7,609 bases of DNA, from contig JACMMG010000008.1 of the NCBI GenBank assembly GCA_014379165.1, positions 1 through 7,609 on the forward strand. Direction: 5' to 3'. The translations under genes and the position numbers were made by a program. Below are positions 1 to 6,007 of this stretch, one piece after another. Every line of letters starts with the position of its first letter. Within the stretch, counting starts at the first letter, position 1. This DNA comes from Candidatus Parcubacteria bacterium (GTDB lineage Bacteria; Patescibacteriota; Minisyncoccia; Phycocordibacterales; SBAW01). Under the pieces are notes generated by a model, which did no database searches, was not told the DNA's origin, and was given only the letters and a program-made list of their open reading frames with translations.

Positions 1-905
1 CGTTCTTGAATATCGACGCCTTCAAGCGCACGCACGTTCTCGCCGGTAAGCTGGTTAAAAATAGTTGCATAGCGCGAAGAGAGCTCTGCGACCATCTCTT
101 TGGGTGCCGGGGGTAGTACCGTGTCTTTGTATGGGTCGCAATGTTCCATAAACCATAGACGCAGAAATTCTTTATCAAAATATTCCGGCTCTCCCCCTTG
201 CGCGATTCGCGCTTCGTACGAAGCAGCTTGCCAATAACGAGAAGAATCCGGGGTGTGAATCTCATCGATAAGCGTTAGCTCACCGTTTTCGTCCAAGCCC
301 ATTTCGTATTTAGTATCAACTAAAATGAGTCCGCGCTCCAATGCCAATGCTTGCCCGCGCGCAAAAAGCGCGCGGGCAATATACGCGACTTTTTCGAGCA
401 TATCTTTTTGCAGCAAGCCCATATCGAGTACTTCTTGCGGCGTTACCGTTTTGTCATGGTCTTTTTCTTTGGTCGAAGGGGTAAAAACAGGTTCGCTCAG
501 GCGCTCGTTCTTTTTCATGCCTTCAGGCAGAGTAAAATTCCCAAAATTGCGCTTGCCCTGTTTGTAATGGGTCCAAAGCGAAGTACTAGTAACGCCGGTT
601 AAATATCCGCGCATGACTACTTCTATCGGAAGTGGTTTGCATTTTTTCCCAATAGTTACATTTGGGTCAGGGGTAGCAAGGACGTGATTCTGTACGATGT
701 CTTGCGTGTGGTCGAACCAAAATGCGCTTGTGCGGTTAAGCACTTCCCCCTTGCCGGGGATATACGCAATGATGCGGTCAAAAGAAGAATGCCGGTCGGT
801 TGAAATTAAAATAAGCTGCTGCTCCTGCTCGTAGATATCGCGCACCTTGCCCTGGGTCTTGGTGCCTAAGTTCTTAAAATCCGTTTCGCGCAATACGGCC
901 TCCAT
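1..905 (-). CDS. purC: SAICAR synthase (phosphoribosylaminoimidazole-succinocarboxamide synthase), 3' end cut by window edge
   Basis: PurC joins CAIR and aspartate using ATP to make SAICAR in the cytoplasm. The visible 301 codons are nearly the whole protein, since family members of this longer yeast ADE1-like type are about 300 residues. Motifs seen: QGKVRDIY (18-25), the nucleotide-binding start; ISTDRHSSFDR (34-44); LPIEVVMRGYLTG (92-104); DTKYEMG (197-203); and DEIHTPDSSRYW (214-225), the characteristic late motif. The ATG at 905 is chosen because family homology begins within about ten residues of it; an ATG 17 bases upstream is out of frame. There is no Shine-Dalgarno just before the start, and an intrinsic terminator lies 17 bases upstream (922-961), so purC may have its own promoter (see 913-921). 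The coding sequence contains a perfect hairpin at 351-379. Identity is secure; the C-terminus is not visible. Confidence 0.95.
   Translation of the reverse strand, partial: MEAVLRETDFKNLGTKTQGKVRDIYEQEQQLILISTDRHSSFDRIIAYIPGKGEVLNRTSAFWFDHTQDIVQNHVLATPDPNVTIGKKCKPLPIEVVMRGYLTGVTSTSLWTHYKQGKRNFGNFTLPEGMKKNERLSEPVFTPSTKEKDHDKTVTPQEVLDMGLLQKDMLEKVAYIARALFARGQALALERGLILVDTKYEMGLDENGELTLIDEIHTPDSSRYWQAASYEARIAQGGEPEYFDKEFLRLWFMEHCDPYKDTVLPPAPKEMVAELSSRYATIFNQLTGENVRALEGVDIQE
351..379. repeat. Perfect inverted repeat (12-bp stem, 5-base loop) inside purC
   Basis: The arms TTGCCCGCGCGC (351-362) and GCGCGCGGGCAA (368-379) are exact reverse complements around a loop of five A (five U in the purC mRNA). 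In purC it covers codons for roughly IARALFARGQA. Nine of twelve stem pairs are G-C. No U-run follows on either strand, so it does not look like an intrinsic terminator. It could be a translational pause or mRNA-stability element, or a by-product of the Ala/Arg-rich coding sequence. Confidence 0.8.
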
Positions 906-912
906 AAGCGGT

Positions 913-921
913 AGTATGCCA
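913..921 (-). promoter_or_regulatory. Candidate extended -10 element for leaderless purC transcript
   Basis: Read on the minus strand this is TGG-CATACT, an extended -10 (TGn) with a 4/6 match to TATAAT. Seven bases separate its last base from the purC ATG at 905, so a transcript starting at the usual distance would begin at or next to the start codon. It lies directly after the purN terminator and purC has no Shine-Dalgarno, which fits a leaderless restart. No -35 was found. This is a suggestion only. Confidence 0.25.
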
Positions 922-961
922 TAAAAAGAAAAGGCTCTCCTCCGCCCGCGGCAAAAGAGAG
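922..961 (-). terminator. Intrinsic terminator downstream of purN
   Basis: The minus-strand RNA has CUCUC at 961-957 pairing with GAGAG at 939-935. The stem can extend through U/GGAG wobble and A-U pairs and a GCC/GGC clamp to about 12 pairs with a GCG loop. A U-rich tract (UUUUCUUUUU, 932-923) follows after two C residues. It starts 12 bases after the purN stop codon and ends 17 bases before the purC start. The wobble-rich middle makes it weaker than the terminator at 5029-5064, so some read-through into purC is plausible. Confidence 0.65.
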
Positions 962-973
962 TCTCAGGGAGGT

Positions 974-1645
974 TCAGGGCAATTGACGCCAAGGAATTCT
1001 CGGCCAACCGTACGGGATAAGTCTTGCAAAGGCCGCTTGGAAGGCCGGACCATCACAAGCCGTTTTCATACGGTTTTGATGTTCTTGGGGATCATCCCCC
1101 AATTGGTACGGAAGTGCAGCCGACTCAGCAACGATAGGCCCCATGTCCGGTTTGCCAGTGACAAAATGGACGGTTGAACCCGTGAGGTCACCATTTTTCA
1201 TCGCCTGGGACACCACGTCAGTACCGCGATACTTGCGCTCGCCTGCATCATTGAGAAGGCTAAGGAACGCCGGATGAACATTCAGCATCCGCCACTGAAA
1301 TTCTGCCAGTAGTGGATTGGTCACGAGAAGCATGCATCCCGACAGCATGATGACCTCAGAACTCCACGGCATGATTAGCTGTCGCACTTCTGCAAAATAC
1401 GCCTCACGTGCCTTAAGATCGGTACGAGAAACTCCGTTCGCTTTGCGCCAGGCTTCGAAGCTGAGCTCGGCAGTCGGAATGCCGGCCTTCTTCGCATACG
1501 CCACACCTTCTTTCCCTGGCACGTCCGAGAATGCTCCAACGAACATGTAAAGCTTTCCGAAATTCGGATCGTGCTCATGGAGGAACCGGAAGGAGCTCAT
1601 GCTTCCGCTACCGAAGACGCCGATACGCACAGGATCTTTGCGCAT
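974..1645 (-). CDS. purN: Phosphoribosylglycinamide (GAR) formyltransferase, PurN-like
   Basis: PurN transfers the formyl group of 10-formyl-tetrahydrofolate to GAR, giving FGAR, the substrate of PurQ/PurL. Counting from the upstream ATG at 1654, the protein has a Rossmann-like start (RIGVFGSGS, 10-18), the catalytic LNVHP (124-128, Asn and His) and KPDMGPIV (168-175), whose Asp matches the third catalytic residue of the family. The stretch after LNVHP is unusual: the common LLPxxPG is replaced by a loop about eight residues longer. I favour the ATG at 1645 (223 residues) because AAGGGA (1660-1655) abuts the ATG at 1654 but is well spaced for 1645. Sampled GC is about 50-60%, above purM and purL. 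It has its own terminator and a 66-base gap from purM, so it may be a later arrival in the operon. A related formyltransferase acting on another substrate is less likely, given the context. Confidence 0.85.
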   Translation of the reverse strand: MRKDPVRIGVFGSGSMSSFRFLHEHDPNFGKLYMFVGAFSDVPGKEGVAYAKKAGIPTAELSFEAWRKANGVSRTDLKAREAYFAEVRQLIMPWSSEVIMLSGCMLLVTNPLLAEFQWRMLNVHPAFLSLLNDAGERKYRGTDVVSQAMKNGDLTGSTVHFVTGKPDMGPIVAESAALPYQLGDDPQEHQNRMKTACDGPAFQAAFARLIPYGWPRIPWRQLP

Positions 1646-1654
1646 TATTGACAT

Positions 1655-1660
1655 TCCCTT
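1655..1660 (-). promoter_or_regulatory. Ribosome binding site that decides the purN start
   Basis: AAGGGA on the minus strand abuts the ATG at 1654, which is too close for normal initiation, but lies 9 bases from the in-frame ATG at 1645. This supports the downstream start. Confidence 0.5.
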
Positions 1661-1711
1661 GCCTGTTTCTAGTCTGGCCTTACGCTAACAAATATAGCTT
1701 TTAGTGACAAA

Positions 1712-2827
1712 TTATTCTCCCGGTGGAGGAAGCGTGATATTTTCTGGCTCAAATATAACTTTCCGTTCCCCTTCCTCAACTCTGCCTACTTCAATAAACT
1801 CATATCCTGCATTTTTTCCTACTCTCAGAGCCGCATCTACTGCCGATGCCGGAACAAATACGTAATAGCCAATGCCCCAATTGAAGGTCTTGAGGCAATC
1901 TTCAAGCGATACGCCTAATTCACGCATAAAGAGGAAAAGGGGTGGAATATCTACCCACGTATGCACCCGATACGTTGCCGGACGGCTGTCAAACGCAAGT
2001 TTTGCAATTCCACTTCCCGTACCCGGCAGCAATGCGTGAATTTCCACTTTTGCGTTAAGCAAGGCTTCTACCAAACCAACATAGGAGCGTGTGGGAATGA
2101 GGGCTTCTTCACCAAGAAAATTACCATTCGGGAGTTTTGTTAAAAATTGTTCCGGCAATGTAAGAGCTTTTTTAATTACGAGAGAAACTCCATTTGCATG
2201 CAAACCTGAAGATGTCGCGCCTAATATTTTATCTCCTGGTTTTAAATTCGTACCAGTTATTATATTCTCTCTCGGAGCGATAATACCAGTTACACACCCA
2301 CTCAGTGAAGGAGCACTTTTAACTGGTGGTTCCGCTTTAACTAAATATTTAAGAGCGGGCGACTCTCCCGCTGGCAGAGCCATACCCACTTCTTTACACA
2401 CTTCAAAAAATCCCTGTGCAAGATCGGTTGCTCTTTTTTTATCCGCAAACCACTCTGAATCGCCTGCGGCAACTTCATCTGTATACACCACCGGCATTGC
2501 ACCTTGCGCAATAACATCGTTGACTGCCATAAGGGCAGCATCAATACCAATACCTTCGTAATAGGAACGGCCGGTGCCAGCATTTTGGTACATCCACTCA
2601 GCAATCCAGTTCTTGTTGCCCAGGCCTTCTTGGGTGTTGCACCACAAGTGACTCTTATTGCCTCGATATTCAAATACTCCCCCATGCGCATGAAGAACTT
2701 CGCTGTTGATATAGACATCCCGCCTGTTCGGGAATTCTAGCGTCCGCTTACCAGCTTCGATCATCGCATGTTTGAATGGTTCAATTTGCGTATAGTCGAC
2801 TCCGGCTTGTGCGTATTCGTTTTTCAT
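1712..2827 (-). CDS. purM: Phosphoribosylformylglycinamidine cyclo-ligase (AIR synthetase), divergent PurM
   Basis: PurM closes the imidazole ring: FGAM plus ATP gives AIR, the substrate of PurK. The 371-residue protein is slightly longer than the usual ~345. Family features in order: YAQAGVDY (5-12); a GIGIDAALMAVNDVIAQGA helix region (92-110), matching GIDLVAMCVNDLVVQGA of E. coli; GDKILGATSSGLHANGVSLV (198-217); APTRxYV-like IPTRSYV (244-250); HALLPGTGSG (264-273); and KTFNWGIGYY (313-322), matching RTFNCGVG. Several normally strict motifs are altered: TDGVGTK reads TQEGLGNK (65-72), the GGETAEMPG segment reads AGESPALKY (153-161), and HLTGGG reads LLPGTGSG. The ATG overlaps the purE stop as ATGA, which implies translational coupling. 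Its sampled GC (about 32% in one 60-base stretch) is much lower than purN downstream. Identity as a PurM homologue is firm, and the context supports the same reaction. Confidence 0.92.
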   Translation of the reverse strand: MKNEYAQAGVDYTQIEPFKHAMIEAGKRTLEFPNRRDVYINSEVLHAHGGVFEYRGNKSHLWCNTQEGLGNKNWIAEWMYQNAGTGRSYYEGIGIDAALMAVNDVIAQGAMPVVYTDEVAAGDSEWFADKKRATDLAQGFFEVCKEVGMALPAGESPALKYLVKAEPPVKSAPSLSGCVTGIIAPRENIITGTNLKPGDKILGATSSGLHANGVSLVIKKALTLPEQFLTKLPNGNFLGEEALIPTRSYVGLVEALLNAKVEIHALLPGTGSGIAKLAFDSRPATYRVHTWVDIPPLFLFMRELGVSLEDCLKTFNWGIGYYVFVPASAVDAALRVGKNAGYEFIEVGRVEEGERKVIFEPENITLPPPGE

Positions 2828-3348
2828 TTTAAATTTTCTTTCAAATATTTTTTAAATCCATTCTTCTCAAGTTTTTTTGCCTTCCCTAGTACCATTGTTT
2901 TAAGAGAAGTTTTATATGCGGCAACTTTTTTTAAGATTTTTGCATCGCTTGTGCCAAGTATTGATGCCGCTAGGAGCCCTGCATTTTTTGCACCATTTAT
3001 TGCAACGGTTGCTACAGGAATGCCTGGTGGCATTTGCACGATAGAAAAAAGCGAGTCCACCCCCGCCAGAGTGCTTGTTTTAACCGGCACTCCAATAACC
3101 GGAAGTGGTGTCATCGCCGCGATCATCCCCGGCAAGTGTGCCGAACCTCCCGCACCCGCAATAATAACTTTAATACCGCGCTCCTGTGCTTTTTTAGCGT
3201 ATGAAAAAAGTCTATCGGGCGTACGATGTGCAGAAACTATCGTCACTTCATGTATTACCCCGAATTCATCAAGCAATTTTGCCGCTTCGCTCATAACAGG
3301 AAGGTCCGAATCAGAGCCCATTACGATTGCGACTTTTGCTTTTGCCAT
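2824..3348 (-). CDS. purE: N5-carboxyaminoimidazole ribonucleotide mutase (PurE class I)
   Basis: PurE moves the carboxyl group of N5-CAIR to carbon 4, giving CAIR. At 174 residues it has the normal length. Motifs: VAIVMGSDSDLPVM (6-19), the phosphate-binding start; VSAHRTP (38-44), with the catalytic His at 41 (His45 in E. coli); AGAGGSAHLPGM (64-75); PVIGVPV (83-89); and SIVQMPPGIPVATVAING (102-119). These are class I features, which fit the presence of PurK, because class I needs N5-CAIR while class II uses AIR and CO2. The tail (about 140-174) is lysine-rich. The gene starts 5 bases after the purK stop and its TGA overlaps the purM ATG by one base on each side (ATGA), so kinase-purK, purE and purM form one tight transcriptional unit. 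No clear Shine-Dalgarno precedes the start. Confidence 0.96.
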   Translation of the reverse strand: MAKAKVAIVMGSDSDLPVMSEAAKLLDEFGVIHEVTIVSAHRTPDRLFSYAKKAQERGIKVIIAGAGGSAHLPGMIAAMTPLPVIGVPVKTSTLAGVDSLFSIVQMPPGIPVATVAINGAKNAGLLAASILGTSDAKILKKVAAYKTSLKTMVLGKAKKLEKNGFKKYLKENLK

Positions 3349-3353
3349 ATGCG

Positions 3354-5015
3354 TCAGATAGTAACACGTGCCCGAGCATGTTTTGCCTTTTCAATTGCTT
3401 CTTCCGGAGTATTACCGACAACGGTTATATGCCCCATTTTTCGTTCAAGTTTTGTTTCTTTTTTGCCGTAGATATGCACCGCCGCGCCAAGCATCTGTGC
3501 TTCTGTAACACCTTTCGGATCAGCTGGTCCCGTCCGTTCGCCTAAAATATTTATCATTACTGCTACGGGGACTTTTAGTGCCGTGCCACCAAGCGGCAAA
3601 CCGGCAATGGCGCGGATATGCTGCTCGAACTGCGATGTCTCACATGCCTCGATCGTAAAATGTCCACTGTTGTGCACGCGCGGAGCAACCTCATTGACCA
3701 TCACTTCACCCTCTTTCGTCAAAAACATTTCTACCGCAAAGACCCCTGCTCCGCTAAAAACTTCAAGAACTTTAGCGGCAAGCTCCTGCGCTTTCTCAAG
3801 AACTTCGGGCGCTACTGGTGCCGGCGCAACAACCATATGGCAAATATTATTTTTATGTATCGTTTCAACGACCGGGTAGACCGCCATTTCACCACTTCTT
3901 GTTCGGGCGGCCACCACCGCCAGTTCTTTTTGGAATGGCACAAATTTCTCTATATATAAATTCTTCTCTCCTAGTTTTGAAAGTGCCATCGGGATATCAT
4001 CTTTGGTGCTCAAAACCGCATTTCCCCGGCCGTCATATGCTCCAAAACGCGCTTTAAGTACGAGCGGGTAGCTCCACTCTTTTACAACGGCCTCGATGTC
4101 TGCAACATTTGAGACTTCGCGGAAAGGAGCGACCGCAATATTGTTCACCGCAAGTAATTTTTTCTGCGCCAATTTATCTCGAATGAGCGAAAGGGTGGTA
4201 GGAAGCGGTTGGACATCGTCAGGCCTTTTTTGAGCGATCTGCTCCAATGCTTCGGCATTTGCCGACTCTATCTCAAAAGTAAGTAGGTCGACCGCTTGTG
4301 CAAACTCACGCACATGTTCTGGATTGGTAAACTCACCTTTTGCTTGTCTGTCTGCAACAAGCCCGGCTGGGCTCTCAGGGGTTGGGTCAAGTACATACAC
4401 GCTAAAACCAAGCGTATGTGCGGCTTCTGTAAGCATCCTTCCCAACTGTCCGCCACCCACAATCCCGATTGTTTTTTTACTTGATGATGCAAGTTCAAGA
4501 TGTAGATGTATAAAAGAAATACGCTCTTCAACCGGCATGACTGGTACTTGGATAACCTCTATCCCAGCCTCTTCGTACACCTGGCGCAAAAGTGTTTGAA
4601 TTTTTTCAGCTTCTAGAGGTGTTTCGGTGCGCACGTCGTCTGGTATATAAGAAATTGGATCCAGCAAGAAAACTTTTTTGTAGGTTATCTTTTTTAAGAT
4701 TTCGGCAAGCTCCGGGTCGTTTGCGACCCCTTGCACACGCAAATATGCTTCGCTGTCGTGCATACCGCGGTCAAAAAATACCGGTTTGCCGACTGGCAGA
4801 TCCTCATGTGCGGCAACTTTCATCCCAAAAAGATTCCTTTGAAATTGGACTCCGTCACTGCGTATCTCTTCTATTGTCTTGCCGCTTGCAAGCTCTTGCT
4901 CGATAAAAGATCGCGCCGCCTCAGGCACCACAGGGTAACCGCGTTTTTGAAGCTCTTCGATAAGAGTGGTTTTTCCTGTCGACGGCCCGCCGGTCAATAC
5001 ATACCAACTTTCCAT
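3354..5015 (-). CDS. purK: Fusion: NadR/Ttd14-like P-loop kinase/ATPase domain + N5-CAIR synthetase (PurK)
   Basis: A 553-residue protein with two parts. Residues 1 to about 178 form a P-loop domain like the NadR kinase/Ttd14 (AAA_28-type) family: Walker A GGPSTGKTT (9-17), FFDRGMHDSEAYL (80-92), and a lid-like DDVRTET (126-132). From about 180 it is PurK, an ATP-grasp enzyme making N5-CAIR from AIR, bicarbonate and ATP: KTIGIVGGGQLGRM (181-194), TFEIESAN (246-253), KARFGAYDGRGN (321-332), and NEVAPRVHNSGHFTIEA (441-457). The PurK part is about 374 residues, the normal length. The start at ATG 5015 puts Walker A close to the N-terminus; an upstream GTG at 5072 would run through the HAD terminator and is rejected. 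No usable start codon sits at the junction, so the halves should be made as one chain. The junction contains a run of seven A, so an indel should be excluded. The P-loop domain's substrate is unknown. Confidence 0.9.
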   Translation of the reverse strand: MESWYVLTGGPSTGKTTLIEELQKRGYPVVPEAARSFIEQELASGKTIEEIRSDGVQFQRNLFGMKVAAHEDLPVGKPVFFDRGMHDSEAYLRVQGVANDPELAEILKKITYKKVFLLDPISYIPDDVRTETPLEAEKIQTLLRQVYEEAGIEVIQVPVMPVEERISFIHLHLELASSSKKTIGIVGGGQLGRMLTEAAHTLGFSVYVLDPTPESPAGLVADRQAKGEFTNPEHVREFAQAVDLLTFEIESANAEALEQIAQKRPDDVQPLPTTLSLIRDKLAQKKLLAVNNIAVAPFREVSNVADIEAVVKEWSYPLVLKARFGAYDGRGNAVLSTKDDIPMALSKLGEKNLYIEKFVPFQKELAVVAARTRSGEMAVYPVVETIHKNNICHMVVAPAPVAPEVLEKAQELAAKVLEVFSGAGVFAVEMFLTKEGEVMVNEVAPRVHNSGHFTIEACETSQFEQHIRAIAGLPLGGTALKVPVAVMINILGERTGPADPKGVTEAQMLGAAVHIYGKKETKLERKMGHITVVGNTPEEAIEKAKHARARVTI

Positions 5016-5021
5016 GCACAG

Positions 5022-5027
5022 ACTATA
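5022..5027 (-). promoter_or_regulatory. Candidate -10 element for a leaderless kinase-purK transcript
   Basis: The minus strand reads TATAGT, a 5/6 match to TATAAT, with six bases (CTGTGC) before the ATG at 5015. Initiation at the normal distance would start the RNA at the ATG. It lies immediately after the U-tract of the HAD terminator and no Shine-Dalgarno precedes the gene. A convincing -35 is absent, although the stretch upstream is partly the terminator itself. Confidence 0.35.
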
Positions 5028-5028
5028 C

Positions 5029-5064
5029 AAAGAAAAAGCGAGCGGGGCTATTTGCTCCACTCGC
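5029..5064 (-). terminator. Strong intrinsic terminator downstream of the HAD gene
   Basis: On the minus strand, GCGAGTGGAGC (5064-5054) pairs with GCCCCGCTCGC (5048-5038) across an AAATA loop: ten of eleven positions pair (one G-U), with a single A-C mismatch. TTTTTCTTT (5037-5029) follows directly. It lies 25 bases after the HAD stop codon and ends just before the kinase-purK start. It should reduce transcription from purQ-purL-HAD into purK-purE-purM. Confidence 0.85.
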
Positions 5065-5089
5065 CAAAACACGCACCTCTTCAGGTCAA

Positions 5090-5947
5090 CTATTCCGCAG
5101 CTTGCATCTGCCCTGCTCGCAGCGCATGAGTCAGGTCAGAAAAGTGTCCGAACTGGAACGTGCGAGGACTCCAGTTGCGCTCGGAGTACACCGTGAAGGG
5201 ACTGTAGAGCCCGAAGCGAACGCCCGTATTATGTGCCAAGCCGCCGTCCCTGTTGATGTCATCACCGAGGTAAAGGATGGAAGAGGCCGCAATCGGCTGC
5301 ATCCAACCAAATTTCTCGAGAAAGAGCTCGAAGAGCTTCGCATCGGGCTTCTCGATTCCGTCGTGCTTCGATCCGCGGATATCGTCACCGGTCAAAAGGA
5401 CCGGCACTTCAACCTCGTGGACCGCGAAGAAGTTCTGAATGAAGACGTCGTGTCCCGCAGTGATGATCCCGAAGGGAATGCCAAACCCCCTCAGAGACTG
5501 CACAAATTCGAAGAAGCCGGGCGAGGGCACAGGCCACGTCTTGCTGATCTGTGCAACCAGCGGCCGAAGTTTTGCGCGGACAAACAGCTCAAGAACGATA
5601 TTGAACTGGTTGTTTTCCTCCCACACGAGCGGGTGTCCCTTCCCTATAGGAACGCATTCGCGCAGATAATCGGCCTCGCGCTCGAAGTAGTTGCGTGCCA
5701 TTGCCGCAAGCGGCAGCTTCATGCCCATGGTAAAGATCGCCTGCATCAGTTCACCGGGCGATTGATTCACGAAACCACCGATCTTTTCAAGCAGCGGTTT
5801 GCCGTGCTCTCCGAAGAGGGCTTCCAGCGCATGCTCGCACGCTTGTGGCACTCCAACGCCTCCTGGAGGGGGCGTAAACGAGTCTGCCACGGTCATGTCG
5901 AAATCGGCTCCCACGAGCGAGACTCCTGTAAGATCGAGGACGCTCAT
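5090..5947 (-). CDS. HAD-superfamily phosphatase/hydrolase of unknown substrate
   Basis: A 285-residue cytoplasmic HAD hydrolase with all four signature motifs: motif I GADFDMTVADS (13-23; nucleophile Asp15, acid/base Asp17), motif II IITAG (161-165, Thr163), motif III Lys in EKPDAK (199-204), and motif IV YLGDDINRDGG (226-236, Asp229/Asp230). About 140 residues separate motifs I and II, so it carries a large C1-type helical cap, which usually sets specificity for small phosphorylated substrates. I cannot name the substrate; a nucleotide or sugar phosphate would fit the context. ATG 5947 is chosen because AGGGAGGGA lies just upstream and motif I then falls near the N-terminus; a GTG at 5992 lacks this. 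Sampled GC (about 57%) is well above purL (about 37%). With its own promoter candidate, Shine-Dalgarno and terminator, it looks like a self-contained unit between purL and purK. Confidence 0.85.
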   Translation of the reverse strand: MSVLDLTGVSLVGADFDMTVADSFTPPPGGVGVPQACEHALEALFGEHGKPLLEKIGGFVNQSPGELMQAIFTMGMKLPLAAMARNYFEREADYLRECVPIGKGHPLVWEENNQFNIVLELFVRAKLRPLVAQISKTWPVPSPGFFEFVQSLRGFGIPFGIITAGHDVFIQNFFAVHEVEVPVLLTGDDIRGSKHDGIEKPDAKLFELFLEKFGWMQPIAASSILYLGDDINRDGGLAHNTGVRFGLYSPFTVYSERNWSPRTFQFGHFSDLTHALRAGQMQAAE

Positions 5948-5950
5948 CGC

Positions 5951-5959
5951 TCCCTCCCT
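5951..5959 (-). promoter_or_regulatory. Shine-Dalgarno of the HAD gene
   Basis: AGGGAGGGA on the minus strand, with its GGAGG core five bases before the ATG at 5947. It is the best ribosome binding site in the window and fixes this start over the GTG at 5992. Confidence 0.75.
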
Positions 5960-5993
5960 AACTGCCAAGGAACATTCCCTGACTCCTGCCACT

Positions 5994-6002
5994 ACTATAG
6001 CA
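5994..6002 (-). promoter_or_regulatory. Candidate extended -10 promoter of the HAD gene
   Basis: The minus strand reads TGC-TATAGT: the TGn extension plus a 5/6 match to TATAAT, in the gap just after the purL stop (6008-6010). The predicted RNA start, near 5987, leaves about 40 bases of leader before the HAD ATG. The region where a -35 would lie (around 6017-6022, CGCAAG) does not match TTGACA, but extended -10 promoters can do without it. Confidence 0.4.
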
Positions 6003-6007
6003 AGAAT

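Noticed and set aside
1691..1696. TATATT in the purM-purN gap as a purN -10 element
   Set aside because: There is no TGn extension and no -35 at the right distance; an isolated hexamer in AT-rich sequence is weak evidence.
2768..3361. A 197-codon plus-strand open frame opposite purE
   Set aside because: It mirrors purE codons and has no motif of its own; purE on the minus strand is unmistakable.
4268..4531. Minus-strand open frame across the kinase/PurK junction in another frame
   Set aside because: Its translation resembles neither domain, whereas the main frame is continuous homology on both sides.
5016..5072. N-terminal extension of the kinase-PurK gene from a GTG at 5072
   Set aside because: It would translate through the terminator hairpin and U-tract, and adds residues before the Walker A that the family does not have.
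5948..5992. N-terminal extension of the HAD gene from a GTG at 5992
   Set aside because: The ATG at 5947 has a strong Shine-Dalgarno, and motif I already sits at the normal distance from it.
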